Source: Siderastrea siderea (Eukaryota > Cnidaria > Anthozoa > Scleractinia > Rhizangiidae). Taken from it: a stretch of 64,000 nt of DNA. Made by a program: the position numbers and the translations under genes. The stretch spans positions 66,241,413-66,305,412 of the forward strand of contig OZ034967.1 of assembly GCA_964030785.1 (NCBI GenBank). Reading direction: 5' to 3'. The notes beneath the pieces were generated by a model. It made no database searches. It had not been told where the DNA came from and worked only from the letters and a program-made list of their open reading frames with translations. Shown piece after piece: positions 13,401 to 25,400 of the stretch (within the stretch, counting starts at the first letter, position 1; each line of letters opens with the position of its first letter).

Positions 13401-16400
13401 ATAACTATGCTTCTTAGATAACCGGCTCAGCAGTAGCACAGTGGCGAGACAACCCAATCATCACCAATGAGGACCGCGCTTGAATACCAAACTTAGAAGC
13501 ATGATTGGTTTAATGGTTCTCCTCCTTGCATCTTCTTCCGGCACTTCCCCCCAACCCCCCCCCCCCCCAAACAAAAAAAAACCTTGCTCCCTCCATAATA
13601 CCCACATTCTCTTAATTTCAATCCGATCTGCCTTTTAGAGGTCACAGATTTGTCAGCTGCAAGACTGCTGTTAATGTTAAACGACATTGATATAAAGCTA
13701 TACCGTGTGTCACTAAATTTTTGCGGGTCCTAATTTTTGCGATTTTTACGTTTTTTTTTTCACGATCCGCAAAAAAAAGCTCCCGCGAAAAAAATTTCCC
13801 GCACAAATCTTCTCCGCAAAAATTTACTCCACCATCGAAGTTATATTCAAACATCGCCGTTTACATGTCATGTTGGTGCCCATTTACTTAAACCGCCTCT
13901 TTCGCTCAGAAACAAAACAAAATAAGAAACAATACAGTCAGAAATAGAACGATGAAATTGCAGTTGGTACACTACAATTATTTAACAAGAAAAGGATCGA
14001 CTGAGGGAACTCCATTGATTAACTGATTAACGTTTTATAGAAGGAAAAAAAGAAAAACCAGTTTCTCCCAATCGCAAAAATTAGTTTCCGCAAAACACAA
14101 AAAATCGCCCACTCGCAGAATTAAACTCTCGCAAAAAGTTAGTGCACACGGTAGTTGTCATCTGTACCTTGCAAATAAGGCTGGTGAGTTTTTCACCATC
14201 AACAGAAAATAGAATGACTGAGACATATGCCAGGGCACAACCAACAATTATTGCATTGTTGATGTTAGGACTTGACATCTTGATGCATCTGAGAGGAAGT
14301 ACAAAAAAAAACATGAAACAGAAGATGTTAACCGTTATTGACGTAATGTGAATATAAAAATACACATTTCATCGTCCAGTTTTGGAATCAGACAGACAAC
14401 AAAAACCTGGTTAAGCCTAATATAAACTATTCTTATTACCTTTTAGCTCTGTTCACAATGTTAAAGTGTAAAAATCCGAAGCACAGAACGATGCCCATGC
14501 TGGCCAAGACGCACATGATAATAAAATGACCCTGTGAGAGCTGGATTAGCTTGTCCTTGTAAATAACATGGTCGTTGGGGGATCTGCCATCTGTATAAAG
14601 AGAAAAGGTATTCTAAGAACGATAATCAAACCAGCGACCGATTGTTCGAAGCCCGATTAAGCCAATCCAAGCTAAGTGCTAACTATAAATTTAATTGTGT
14701 TTTTTGCAGGATATTTTTGTGCCGGTTAAGATAATATTTTGCCTCAATTGAACTTAAGTTTAGCCATGTAAAGGCCTTCAAAAGGTTTTTTTAAGGCTAT
14801 TTTAACAACTTTTGATGTTGGATAAGGTGTAATTGGCTTTCGAACAACCTGGACCAGTGCCGCTTTTGGAATGAAATTATCCTGTGACAACTCAAACTGG
14901 CTGATGAAGACAGTAAAATTTATGATAAAATCGAACAGAAATTCCCGAAATAAAATTCATAACCGTTTGTCCTGGGTAGCCAGTTTCAAGATCAATTTTG
15001 CTTACTCTGTTGTTTGTCATTTTGCTCTTCCTTTCTTTTTAAGCTTTTGTAATTTGACCCTGCCCTGTTAGTGAGATCAGAGTTTTTTTTGGCCAGACAC
15101 AATTCGTATTTCACCTTACATTCATTGGGAAATGAGACTTTCAGTAAAGTTTTGACGTAACGCAAGGTTCGAATGTTGCAGATCCCTGGTCTTTTCCTTA
15201 CTCGAACACTGAGACGAAGAATTTCGAAATAGATTGAAATGGTTTTCCCTGCCATTTGCTCATTCGCCTTGTGCTTGATGCTAAATGAATTACTTTTAGC
15301 GCAAGAGCGAATCGGACTGATGAAAGAACCTACGTAAGAAGCAGGTGAAACATATGTTCCACAGTTCAAACAGCAAATCAAATTCACATTCGTTCTTAAA
15401 AAGTATACAATATATACCTTCACAATGCAATTGGTTTCTCGTCAACATGCTCTATTTAATTTACATGTTTTACCCAGTAAACTGTGGACTTAACTAAATG
15501 AGAACAGTTATATACCTCTCCACTTGAACTCCATTTGATTGTAATAAGTTAGATTGTCTGGTTTTGTCGCATCATGAAAGGCAACGAGTTCAAAATCATT
15601 TCCTGAAAATGATAAACATTCTTTAGTATCTTCCAGTATTTTATATTTTCACTCAGTCTTCTTAGATTGATTTTGCAAGCTATCACTAAGGCAGCGATTT
15701 CTTAACTTGTCCAACAGCATGTAGCCTGCTTACAAAAATTCCCGCAGGCTTTTCCGCGCGTTCAAACCATTTTTCGCTTTTTTTTCCCAATTATTTTTTG
15801 CGCTTGCCCCATTTTTCGCCCAGCCAAAAAGCGAAAAATGCCTCGACCGTGCCGAAAAACCTACAGCAGTGCGTGCTACGTGTTGCCGGGCCGAAGATGG
15901 GTAAGCGAGTTTCAAGAACAGTAAAACCAAAACAACAAACATGGTGGACTAAACACACGAACACACAACCGCGTGATCTTTATTCTACCGATAATTCCTA
16001 TCCGGCTTACAGATTTTACTCAGGGGGTGGGGGTGTCTAAATTCATACCCGCGACATGCGCAGGCTAATGCCAGAGAAATGCTTACTGAAAAGCACAAAT
16101 TCACGTTTTCACTTATTTGTCACACAAACGTTTTTATAAATCGGACCATTGTTCACCCCCTCGCTATACCAATAAAAAAGGAAATCTGCCAACAATTTAT
16201 AAACCGTAAATTGGCCTATACGAATAAGCTAATTAAGCGGGCCGATAAATCGCTACCTGTAAAGCAAATAGCCATTTTTTTTCATGTGATAGTTACCTCT
16301 TAGTTGAAAAACTTCAAACTTTCCTGTTCTGTCTCCGTTACTTTTCAGTTGAACTTCGCCCTGCGAAGGTAAGTAATTTGGTATTATTGTCAATGTACGC

Positions 16401-19400
16401 GGCCAAATAAGAAACTGCCTTCGCGAAAACACGCGTGAGTGGCGGGCGATATTGAATTTGACGGGCAGCAAACGCATTTACGGCCCTGTTTCTGATTGGT
16501 TCACGGTTCATCATCCGATGAATATTAACCAATCAGGTTACGTTTATTGACGCAGGAAAACCAATCAGCTGCGAACAGCTTGCGTAGTGAACGTTTGCGG
16601 TTTGGAGATTTTATTTTGAAATGGAAGAAATCCCAAATTTTCATCTTTTTTCTAGTCAAAACTCGGACTTAGACAACGAGCAACTGGATGAGATTGAGCA
16701 AAAAGCTCAAGCGAAAAACACCAAGAGAGCAACTGAGTGGGGAGTAAAAAAGTGCGAGAAAAGAAAAAGTGCAGTGGATCTCAAAACAGTAAGTGCAACG
16801 GACTTGAGTGAAATTCTGCGAAAGTTCTTCGCTGAGGTGAAAGCAGAGAAAGGCCAATCATTAACTCCAAGTGCATTGACTGGAATTAGAGCGGCCATTC
16901 ATCGCCATCTAACCTGTGCTCCACTCAGCCGAAACATAAACATTTTGCAAGACAGCGAATTCATGTCTGCCAACAAAATGTTTGAAGCGAAGGCCAAGCT
17001 ATTTACGAAAGAAAACAATGCGAAACCAAAACAAAAATCATCCATTCAGTCAGGAGACATGCAGAAATTGAATCGATACTTCATGGAAGGGCAGAACACG
17101 GACGGCGTTTGGAAAGATGCGGAGAAGTTAGTTGAGTTTATTTGGTTTTCGTTGTGTTTTCATTTTGCTCGCCGCGGCAGAGAGGGATGGCGGGAACTTA
17201 CAAGGCAGTCATTTGAAATAAAAACTGATGACACTGGAGCCCGTTGCATCACCGAAAAACTTACTGAACAAACTAAAAATTATCAAGGAGGCGCTAAACA
17301 GTCTGAGCAGTCATACTCGGATGTTCGTATGTACGAAACTTCAACTGCACTTGATCCAGTGGCTGCGTTTGAATTTTACCTCAGCAAGACTCATCCCGAC
17401 TGCAAGGCACTGTTTCAGACTCCAAACAAAGCTACCACCAAGAATATAAACTTTGCAAGCACCCGACACTGGTACAGAAATGAGCCTATGGGAAAAAATG
17501 CTGTCAGCAAGATGATGGAAAGGATTTCCAACAAAGCAGAGTTATCGGAGCGGTACACGAATCACTGCATTCTTGCATCGACTGTCACTTCTTTATTCCA
17601 GCGCGGTGTGGACGCAAGGAAAATCTGTGCAATCACAAAGCACAAAGATGAACGGAGCCTTTCCCACTACATCAGCGAGACAACAAGTGCACAAAAAAGA
17701 GAGTGTTCAAAGATTTTAGGTGACACGTTTCCGCCACAACTCGCTGTTCAGCAAGTAGCTTCAAGAATCACAAGGCAAAATGTCGCCGGCCCGTCAGCCG
17801 GTCCTAGCTCAAACTTAAATCCACAGTCTCCTCTCCAAAACCAATTTACTTCCTTGGCAACGGCGTACCAAAATTGCCCCCAACATATTCAGATTGGAAC
17901 AATGAACATTTATTACGGAAAGTATGAAGAACCATCACCATCAAACGGCAAACGCCGCCGAATAATCGAGAGCGATGAATTTGTACGATTTGGCCTTGTG
18001 TATTGATAATAATGATAATCACATGACTTTTGGAGCGGATATAGTTTATTTGTGTCCCTCGTAGCATCATTTTGCACCCTCGCTCCGCTCGGGCGCAAAT
18101 GATGCTACTCGGGCCACAAACAAAGTATATGCCCTCCAAAAGTCATGTGATTGTCCTATTAAATAATTTTTTTATGGATTTGGATTATTTTTAAGTTGAC
18201 TCAAGGAAAAATTAGTAAGGAAACCAATTCAAGATGGCGGATGGCAGATGGCGTATTTTTTGGAAAACCCGATGCCCTCTGACAACGGTACTGTTCTGTG
18301 ATATCATAAAATGACATTTACCAACATTAAGGTAACATTTTTAAATGCAAACATTTTAAGTTTCACTGCCATAGCTGCAATAATTTACTTAATAAGTTGT
18401 TATAATAATCGGGGGCTAATTTACAGGCAGAGCTTCACTGAAAGATAAAAAACAAACAACCGTTTAATTGAGAAGTAATTTTTCGAACTTTTTAAGAGGT
18501 TTTTTTTTTTTGTTTATTTATTGTGGTTGGTAAATGATATGTGACTCAATTTATAAAGTTTGGTTATTTCATTACAAGTAACTGAATTCAGGACCTTCAT
18601 TGAGGACCATTCATTCGTAGAAAACATTCTATCGTACGTTCTGGTAGCGTTCTATCGTAGAAAGTACTAACCGTTACGCCTGAAAATCTCGTCTTCAGTA
18701 GACTTTTTTTAATCTCCTCTGTTGTGCTATCTTTATTTATATCTAAAAGATGCAGATTTGGTGATTTGCCATTTGAGTTGTTTAATGCAATCGCCGCCAT
18801 CCAAGCAGCGTCAAAGCCAAAAGGTCCGTAAAGGGAGGGTTTAACGTTTGAATTATTTGCGTATGCTTCGTATTCCCTCGAAAACTGCTGTGGGGTCTGT
18901 TAGAGAGAAAAAAAGGAAAATGAAAAAATGTTGCAATGGCAATATTGTGGGGATCATTATTCATTATTGTCTCAATACTGTATGAATTACTAAAAAGTAA
19001 TGAATTTATGTCTAGTTAGATGGATTGAACAAGAAACAAGACAAATAGCTCTTCGGTGCTGACGCTCAGCTCAGAATGCTGTAGAATGACTCGGGGAAGG
19101 GGGAGGGCACTCCCTTTTTTAAGCTAAATAGGTATGTGCGTTGCCAAAGGGTATGGTCTTCGAATCGTTTTAGTCCGAAATAGGGTATAGAATAGATTTT
19201 GACCATTTTGGCCTGAAATAGGGTAAAGTTTGTGCGATCTGGTCTGGAACTGGGTATGGTTTTAATTATCTTGTCTTGAGAAATGTGTTTTGACAGGAGT
19301 CATAATCGGGGACGGAGACCGTAAGCGAGGGATCCACGCGGCCCCATCGAAAAAGACAAATGTGCTATTTTTAGAAAAAATTGCGCCACCCTCAACGTCA

Positions 19401-22400
19401 TAAACGCGCGTGGCTACACGCAAATTTGCGTTCAACGTGGATATGACCAAGATGGTTATAATTATTTGATATCCAGTATGCCCGAGTACATAATGGTTTT
19501 TATTATTAAAAACGCAATCGCTAGGTAATTGCTATGAAATCAAGAGAGAGAAAAAAAAGAGAGAAACTCCGAGATAAAAGGGAACAGGAATCGATCGCGA
19601 TCACATGACTGACCGAAAAAGGCGCCAAAACCTTGCGAAGTGTTGCAGCGTTTCTTTGCGGAGCTGAATGAATCAATGAAACTGCTCCGAAGTGAACGTA
19701 CAAGCACAAGGTTTGGGAAAAATCTTCCAATTATGGGCTCTGAAATGTGGCACGTGTTTGAGTTTTCCTGAAAATTGTTGGAATCGTCGTTCAAAGCGGA
19801 TTGAAGCTGTACGATCTCACCGTTATGGCTGCTGGAGTTCAAATGAAAGAGTTTGTAATCGCTCCGTTCGCACAACGATGACAACGGAGCCATCATGTGT
19901 TTGTTTGATCGAACTGAAGGCAGAATTAATAATTAAGCTTGAACGATAATTTCTATGCAGCTCACCGAAACAGGACTACGGAGGTGAGGAACATTAGAAT
20001 TCACCATCTTACTTTTTAAACGCAAACCACAAAACGGAATTGTTCTCAGTTTAGAGCCCGCGGACGGAATGGTAATATATAGATTTAGCCGAGCCTAAAA
20101 GCGGAGCTCCACGTCTCTCTTTCATGCTAATTGGCCCGTAAAATACAGTAAATTTTAGTTGTGCAGTTATTCCCCAAGAGGTGAAAAACAGGAAAGGAAA
20201 ACATGCGGACCGCTGAGGAAACTGTGAGCTGGCTTATTTTTCATCAAAGAGAAGACTTCAGTACGACTTTCACCGACAGCTCTTCTTGTAGCATTCTTTC
20301 GAAAGCTAGCTTATAGAGTTCAAGAAGAGTACCTATAAAACTACAATTGCTAAAGAAAACCCACTTAAAGACTTTTCCATGCAAATACACATTTCTCACT
20401 GATTCCAATGCATCCCCCTGGCTGCTTAGTTCTGTTAACCATGAAGCATTTCTCGAAATCTATCTTGCTAAAATAAATAATATTTTCCCGGCATCAAACC
20501 GTTTACTGGCAAAAATTCTCCAAAAAATGTTTTCGGAAACTTTCAAGCACACATATAATTATCAAGAGAAAATGGCACAAGTTATACAACCGCGAAGTAT
20601 TAATCGGGCACTTTCAAGAATACACCCTGAACTATTAAATTTTAGGAAGGTTTTAGAGTCTCATTTTAGACAAAATACATGTAGACTTAAACCAAGAAAT
20701 GCTTTGCTTATAGTTACTTAAATAAAGATTTCATTTCGATCTGTAACTAAACACACACTGAAATGGCTTAGCGGTTTAACAAAAAACAAAACGATCACGA
20801 AAACATGCCACACTGAACTCACTCACTGATCATGAAACAGCGAGTCTAAGTTTAGTCGCTAAATTGGGACAGAAATGTCATTCACTTCATATGGAGAAGC
20901 TAAAAAATATAACAATATAAGGAAGATAAAATATTCCACAACTGAACAAAAAATATAAGGAGCTTTACACTAAGACTATAAACTTAAAAATGACGACAGA
21001 GCGACTCTTCAGGTGTTGAATACTAAATAAATACGATAAATACGAATTAGTCAAAACAACCCAATACGCGTCGCCGAAGAAAAACAACCTACATTGAAAA
21101 AACAACACAGACTCAGTCTAGAACTAGTCACGATTTCCACTTTTCGAATAAAATACAGTAGAATTCCTCTAAGAAAAATATTGAAAATTACGCACTAAAG
21201 TTCAAAAGGAAATTGAACTTATATATCAGATTGCTCACTAATGAAAATTCCTTTAATGCATAAACACAGAAAAAGGACAAGAAACCTTCAAAAACATGAA
21301 ATGACATTCACATACGAAGCATTCGTTTGCCTAGGAAAGCAAACTGCATTCAATTTTCCCCTCGAGTGAAGTTACTCGCAAGCCGGCAAACGGGAACTAC
21401 GACCTATTTTTAAACAAGTTTTTAAAACATTTCAAGAAAATTACCGTAATTTACTAAACATGTAAAGTCGCTCAATTAAACAATTTTTACAATGTAAATC
21501 CACACTCAAATCTATAATTTACTTTACCACTGAACTGAAAGAAGGCCTTGAAAATCTAAACAAAACTCGCCGGGTTCTTTCCAGATCTCCTTAGCTTTGA
21601 AAAAAACAAGTATGTCCGCGAACAAGGATTTCTTGCCTTCAAGCTCTCCAGTATCTTCTATATGCGCCATCGAGATTATAGCAATCCTCTTCCTTTTCGT
21701 GATGAACTGCTACAAGTCTTCATTCCAAGAATGTATTACAATTATCGTATTGAAAGACGACCGTACGACGAACCAGCCGCCATGTTGTTTACTTCAGCTA
21801 CAAGAAAAAGTGTCATTCCACCTCCCCCGGTCAGGCTGTCTTGGGACTCCCGTCACCCTCCCCCAGAGTCTGTACGGACGGACGGACGGACGGACGTACG
21901 CTGACGTCAGAACCAAAATTTTTCGGATCAACGGGTTACCAAATTTTCTTACCCATGGTGCTCCGCGAGCTCCGCTAAAAACAACACTCAAACAAATGTG
22001 AAAGCGATTCAACATATTTTACATGGCATCCGACTTATGTCTAAATGTCTAGAGCTGCTCAAGGGAACACAGATAGAGCCACAACGAGTACAGGTAAACC
22101 AGTGTCAATTTTGCGTGGTATAGCCAAAAAATGTCGCCTTTTCTGATACTGAATTTGTCTAATGCTTTTTGTTCAGACTGCTGCATGATTTTTGTACTGA
22201 CTCGCCATAAAAAGTGTGACAATTTTTATTAAATGCCTCTTTCCTATTTTACTGTACTTGTTTTGTCTTGTGTCGATATTTCCGACTCAAAGCCTTCCGT
22301 ATAAAACCTACTGTTTGTGAAATTTTAAGAACAAGTGATTGAGTTGACGATGAAAGAAATTGTAAACACAGCGCTAAATGCTTATATTTCTATTTCTACA

Positions 22401-25400
22401 GTTTCTGTTCGTCCTAAGAAATCAAGCATTTGTGTCTCAGTGACGTTCAGTTGTAATTTCTCCTTAATTTTGCTTCGATACAAAGTGATTTTTCTCGCCG
22501 GGTTGCTGGCGGAGAAAAAAAATCAAGCTCACTCTGTCGTTGAAACCCTTGCCATGTCCACTGCACTATGTATCTCTTCTAGGTTCGTAAATTACCCAGT
22601 AAGTCATATTCAGTACTAGGGCAGCATGAAGTTTCACTTCATCTTTCTCCTTCTCATCGAGGGAAGTAGTTTTTTCTTGGTGTTTTTCCAGTTCTCTATT
22701 TTGTCGACGATTGATAACGCACGGCGAGAGTATTTGATTGAAAACAAAGCGCGCTTTTCACTATTCTTTGTCTTCATTATAAACATTTCGGTCATTTCGG
22801 TAAAGGCGAGCATTATTTCAGAAAACATACGCTGCGAAATCTCGGCAAACGTTTTCTTTAATGATTCGGTATTTGAATCTATGTTACTATTTTTCTTGGT
22901 GGGGAAATAGTGACAACGATTTATCAGTGCGTTACTTTTCTTCACAACGTGCTTGGAAAATCATTTTATAGTCTTTGCGGCTGCCCTCCAATCTCTGTAC
23001 GTCCTCAGAGGAAAAACATTTTCGGGATGTATTTTCCCTTTTCCTGCCTGATTCGCCTTCAACTGATTTTTTCGTCGTTCGACGCCTTTTTGGCCCGCAA
23101 AACGTTTGTTCCGTCTAACGGGGAAATCCTCGTCCGACATGTCCGACGCATCTTCGCTACAGGATTTTTCTAAAATATTCTCACTTCCATCATCGGAATC
23201 ACTTGTACAATCCTCGTATCCAGAGTCACTATCCAAAAAGTTCTCCTCAAGGGCTTGCCTTAGATTTGGAATTGTCACTGATGACAAAAACTGGATTTCT
23301 TCATCTCCAACGAAGGTAATTTCCGACGCCATTTTGTTTGTTTTTTCTTTGCGCGGCATCCTCGCAACATACACGCGTGTTTCACGCGCGCGATGGCGCA
23401 ATTTTTTCTAAAAATAGCACATTTGTCTTTTTCGATGGGGCCAGCCCCATCACTGAAAATGGTATTCAGTTACGGTCTCCGTCCCCGATTATGGCTCCTG
23501 GTTTTGATTAATATCGGAAATTTGAAGCCCTTCTCAAATGTCTACGCAAATCAAATCAGTTCCTGGGCAGGTCTTAAATAGGGTATCGAATTTTGGGTCA
23601 GGTCAATAGGGTAGGGAAAATCAATCACACATTGTGGTTTGAAATAGGGTAAGCGTTTCAAAGAGTGGGCCGCATACCCCCACCCAAACTTTTGGGGAGT
23701 AGCCCCCCCTCCCGGGAATGACACGACTTATTAATGGCAGTGTTACTACTCTCCTAGATACGAAGCTGATCAATCGCAGGGATCCTTTTATCCCTTTTTT
23801 TTGGGGGGGGGGGAAGTGACGACGAGGTAAACAAAATGATATCATACAGAGACAAGTTTCAAATTATCACTAACTAACATGCAATGTAGACGCATTTGCA
23901 CGGGGTTAGCTTCAATTTCAAATAAATTGCTCACAAATAACAGCAAGTAGTTAGTAGTTGACAATAAAAACTAACGGTAAAAATTCACGACGTTTCGACC
24001 GCTCTTCGGTCATTATCAAGCGAAATGTTGAGAAAATGAATTTGCATAGATATATAAAGTGACAAAGGGGCAAAAATATGTAAGGAAAATGTATGAGGTA
24101 AAAATCTGTAAAAGTAGCCACAAGTATGTGTAAAAAGCATTTGTTAAAACAATAAAGCATGCAAAAAACTTACTATATAAAAAACTAATTATTTAAAAAC
24201 CTTCGCACGGATTGAGTCGGTCTGTACACTGAGACTTGGTCTCAGTTCATGGATAAACTGAGACCAATAACTGACCTGAGACCAAGTCTCAATGTACAGA
24301 CCGACTCAATCCGTGCGAAGGTTTTTAAATAATTAGTTTTTATATAGTAAGTTTTTTGCATGCTTTTATTGTTTTAACAAATTCTTTTTACGCATACTTT
24401 TAGCTACCTTTACATATTTTTACCTCATACATTTTCCTTACATATTTTTGCCCCTTTGTCACTTTATATATTTATGCAAATTCATTTTCTCAACATTTCG
24501 CTTGATAATGACCGAAGAGCGGTCGAAACGTCGTGAATTTTTACCGTTAGTTTTTATTGTCAATTGTTTTAAAAAACCCTTACTGATAGTTAGTAGTTGC
24601 TTAGGCCTAAAATTATCCATATCCATACACTAAGTTGTGGATACTTTATCTTCTTACTGCTTTTTGTGAATGTTCAGTACTTCTATTTAATGCGTCTTTC
24701 CATTCCTCGGTCTTGTTTAACTCAAAAGAAAATGGACTGTGTTCGTAACCGCTCATCTTACCATCCCAGATATAGTAGAGTCCTTTGCCTTGCTTAAATA
24801 GAGATGATCGATAGAAATGGCATATTCTGCTGCTTCATTCACTTGATCTGGAGAACAATCTAAATGGGAAAACGTTCTTTCCCACCATCCATACGAGTCC
24901 GGAGTATGAACAACCCAACCATACTTCTTACCATACAGTTTGTGCTTGTAAACCTATTTTTAGAACGAGAAAGCTGAAGTTACAATTATACTTATGCACT
25001 ATAATTACGTTTCATCCATTACCCTGTAGGCGTAGGATATTGCACTATAACAGAGACCGAGTGGGGAGTAGATTTAGTCTCTGGTTTCGGTCAATTAATG
25101 AGTTTGAAGTAAAGGGAAAACTTTAGCTAACCTATCAGGCGCCTATAAAGTTTCCTATTATTTGTGCTCTTTTTCCGTTCAATTGGTGCATGAAATATGG
25201 TACTTGAACACAATTGTATGTACCTGCACAGCGTCTTGGATACCAGCTGTTTATTTTTATGCCTTGCTCGTATTAAAAACAAAAGAAAAACAACAATTTT
25301 ATACCAAACACATCACACTCGTTGTCTTCTGCAAAAACGCGAACACAATCCTCGCATCGATGTCCTGGAAAAAAATGAACAAAAATACCAATTAAGAACT

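Larger units (their letters stand above)
19294..23500. mobile_element. 4.2-kb TIR element in receptor intron 6
   Basis: Begins CAGGAG and ends CTCCTG, with inverted repeats of about 100 bases (ATAATCGGGGACGGAGACC, CCCCATCGAAAAAGACAAATG, GCTATTTTTAG...). The perfect 7-base duplication GTTTTGA flanks it (19287-19293 and 23501-23507). Superfamily is unclear from TSD length; P-like, Dada-like or a decayed 8-base hAT duplication are options. It carries a minus-strand acidic ORF near the right end and is itself interrupted by the 20072-21980 element. No recognisable transposase remains. Confidence 0.8.

Noticed and set aside
15721..16070. Possible element with TAGCCTGC...GCAGGCTA ends
   Set aside because: Only 8 bases match and this motif recurs by itself in the window; no internal structure or duplication found.
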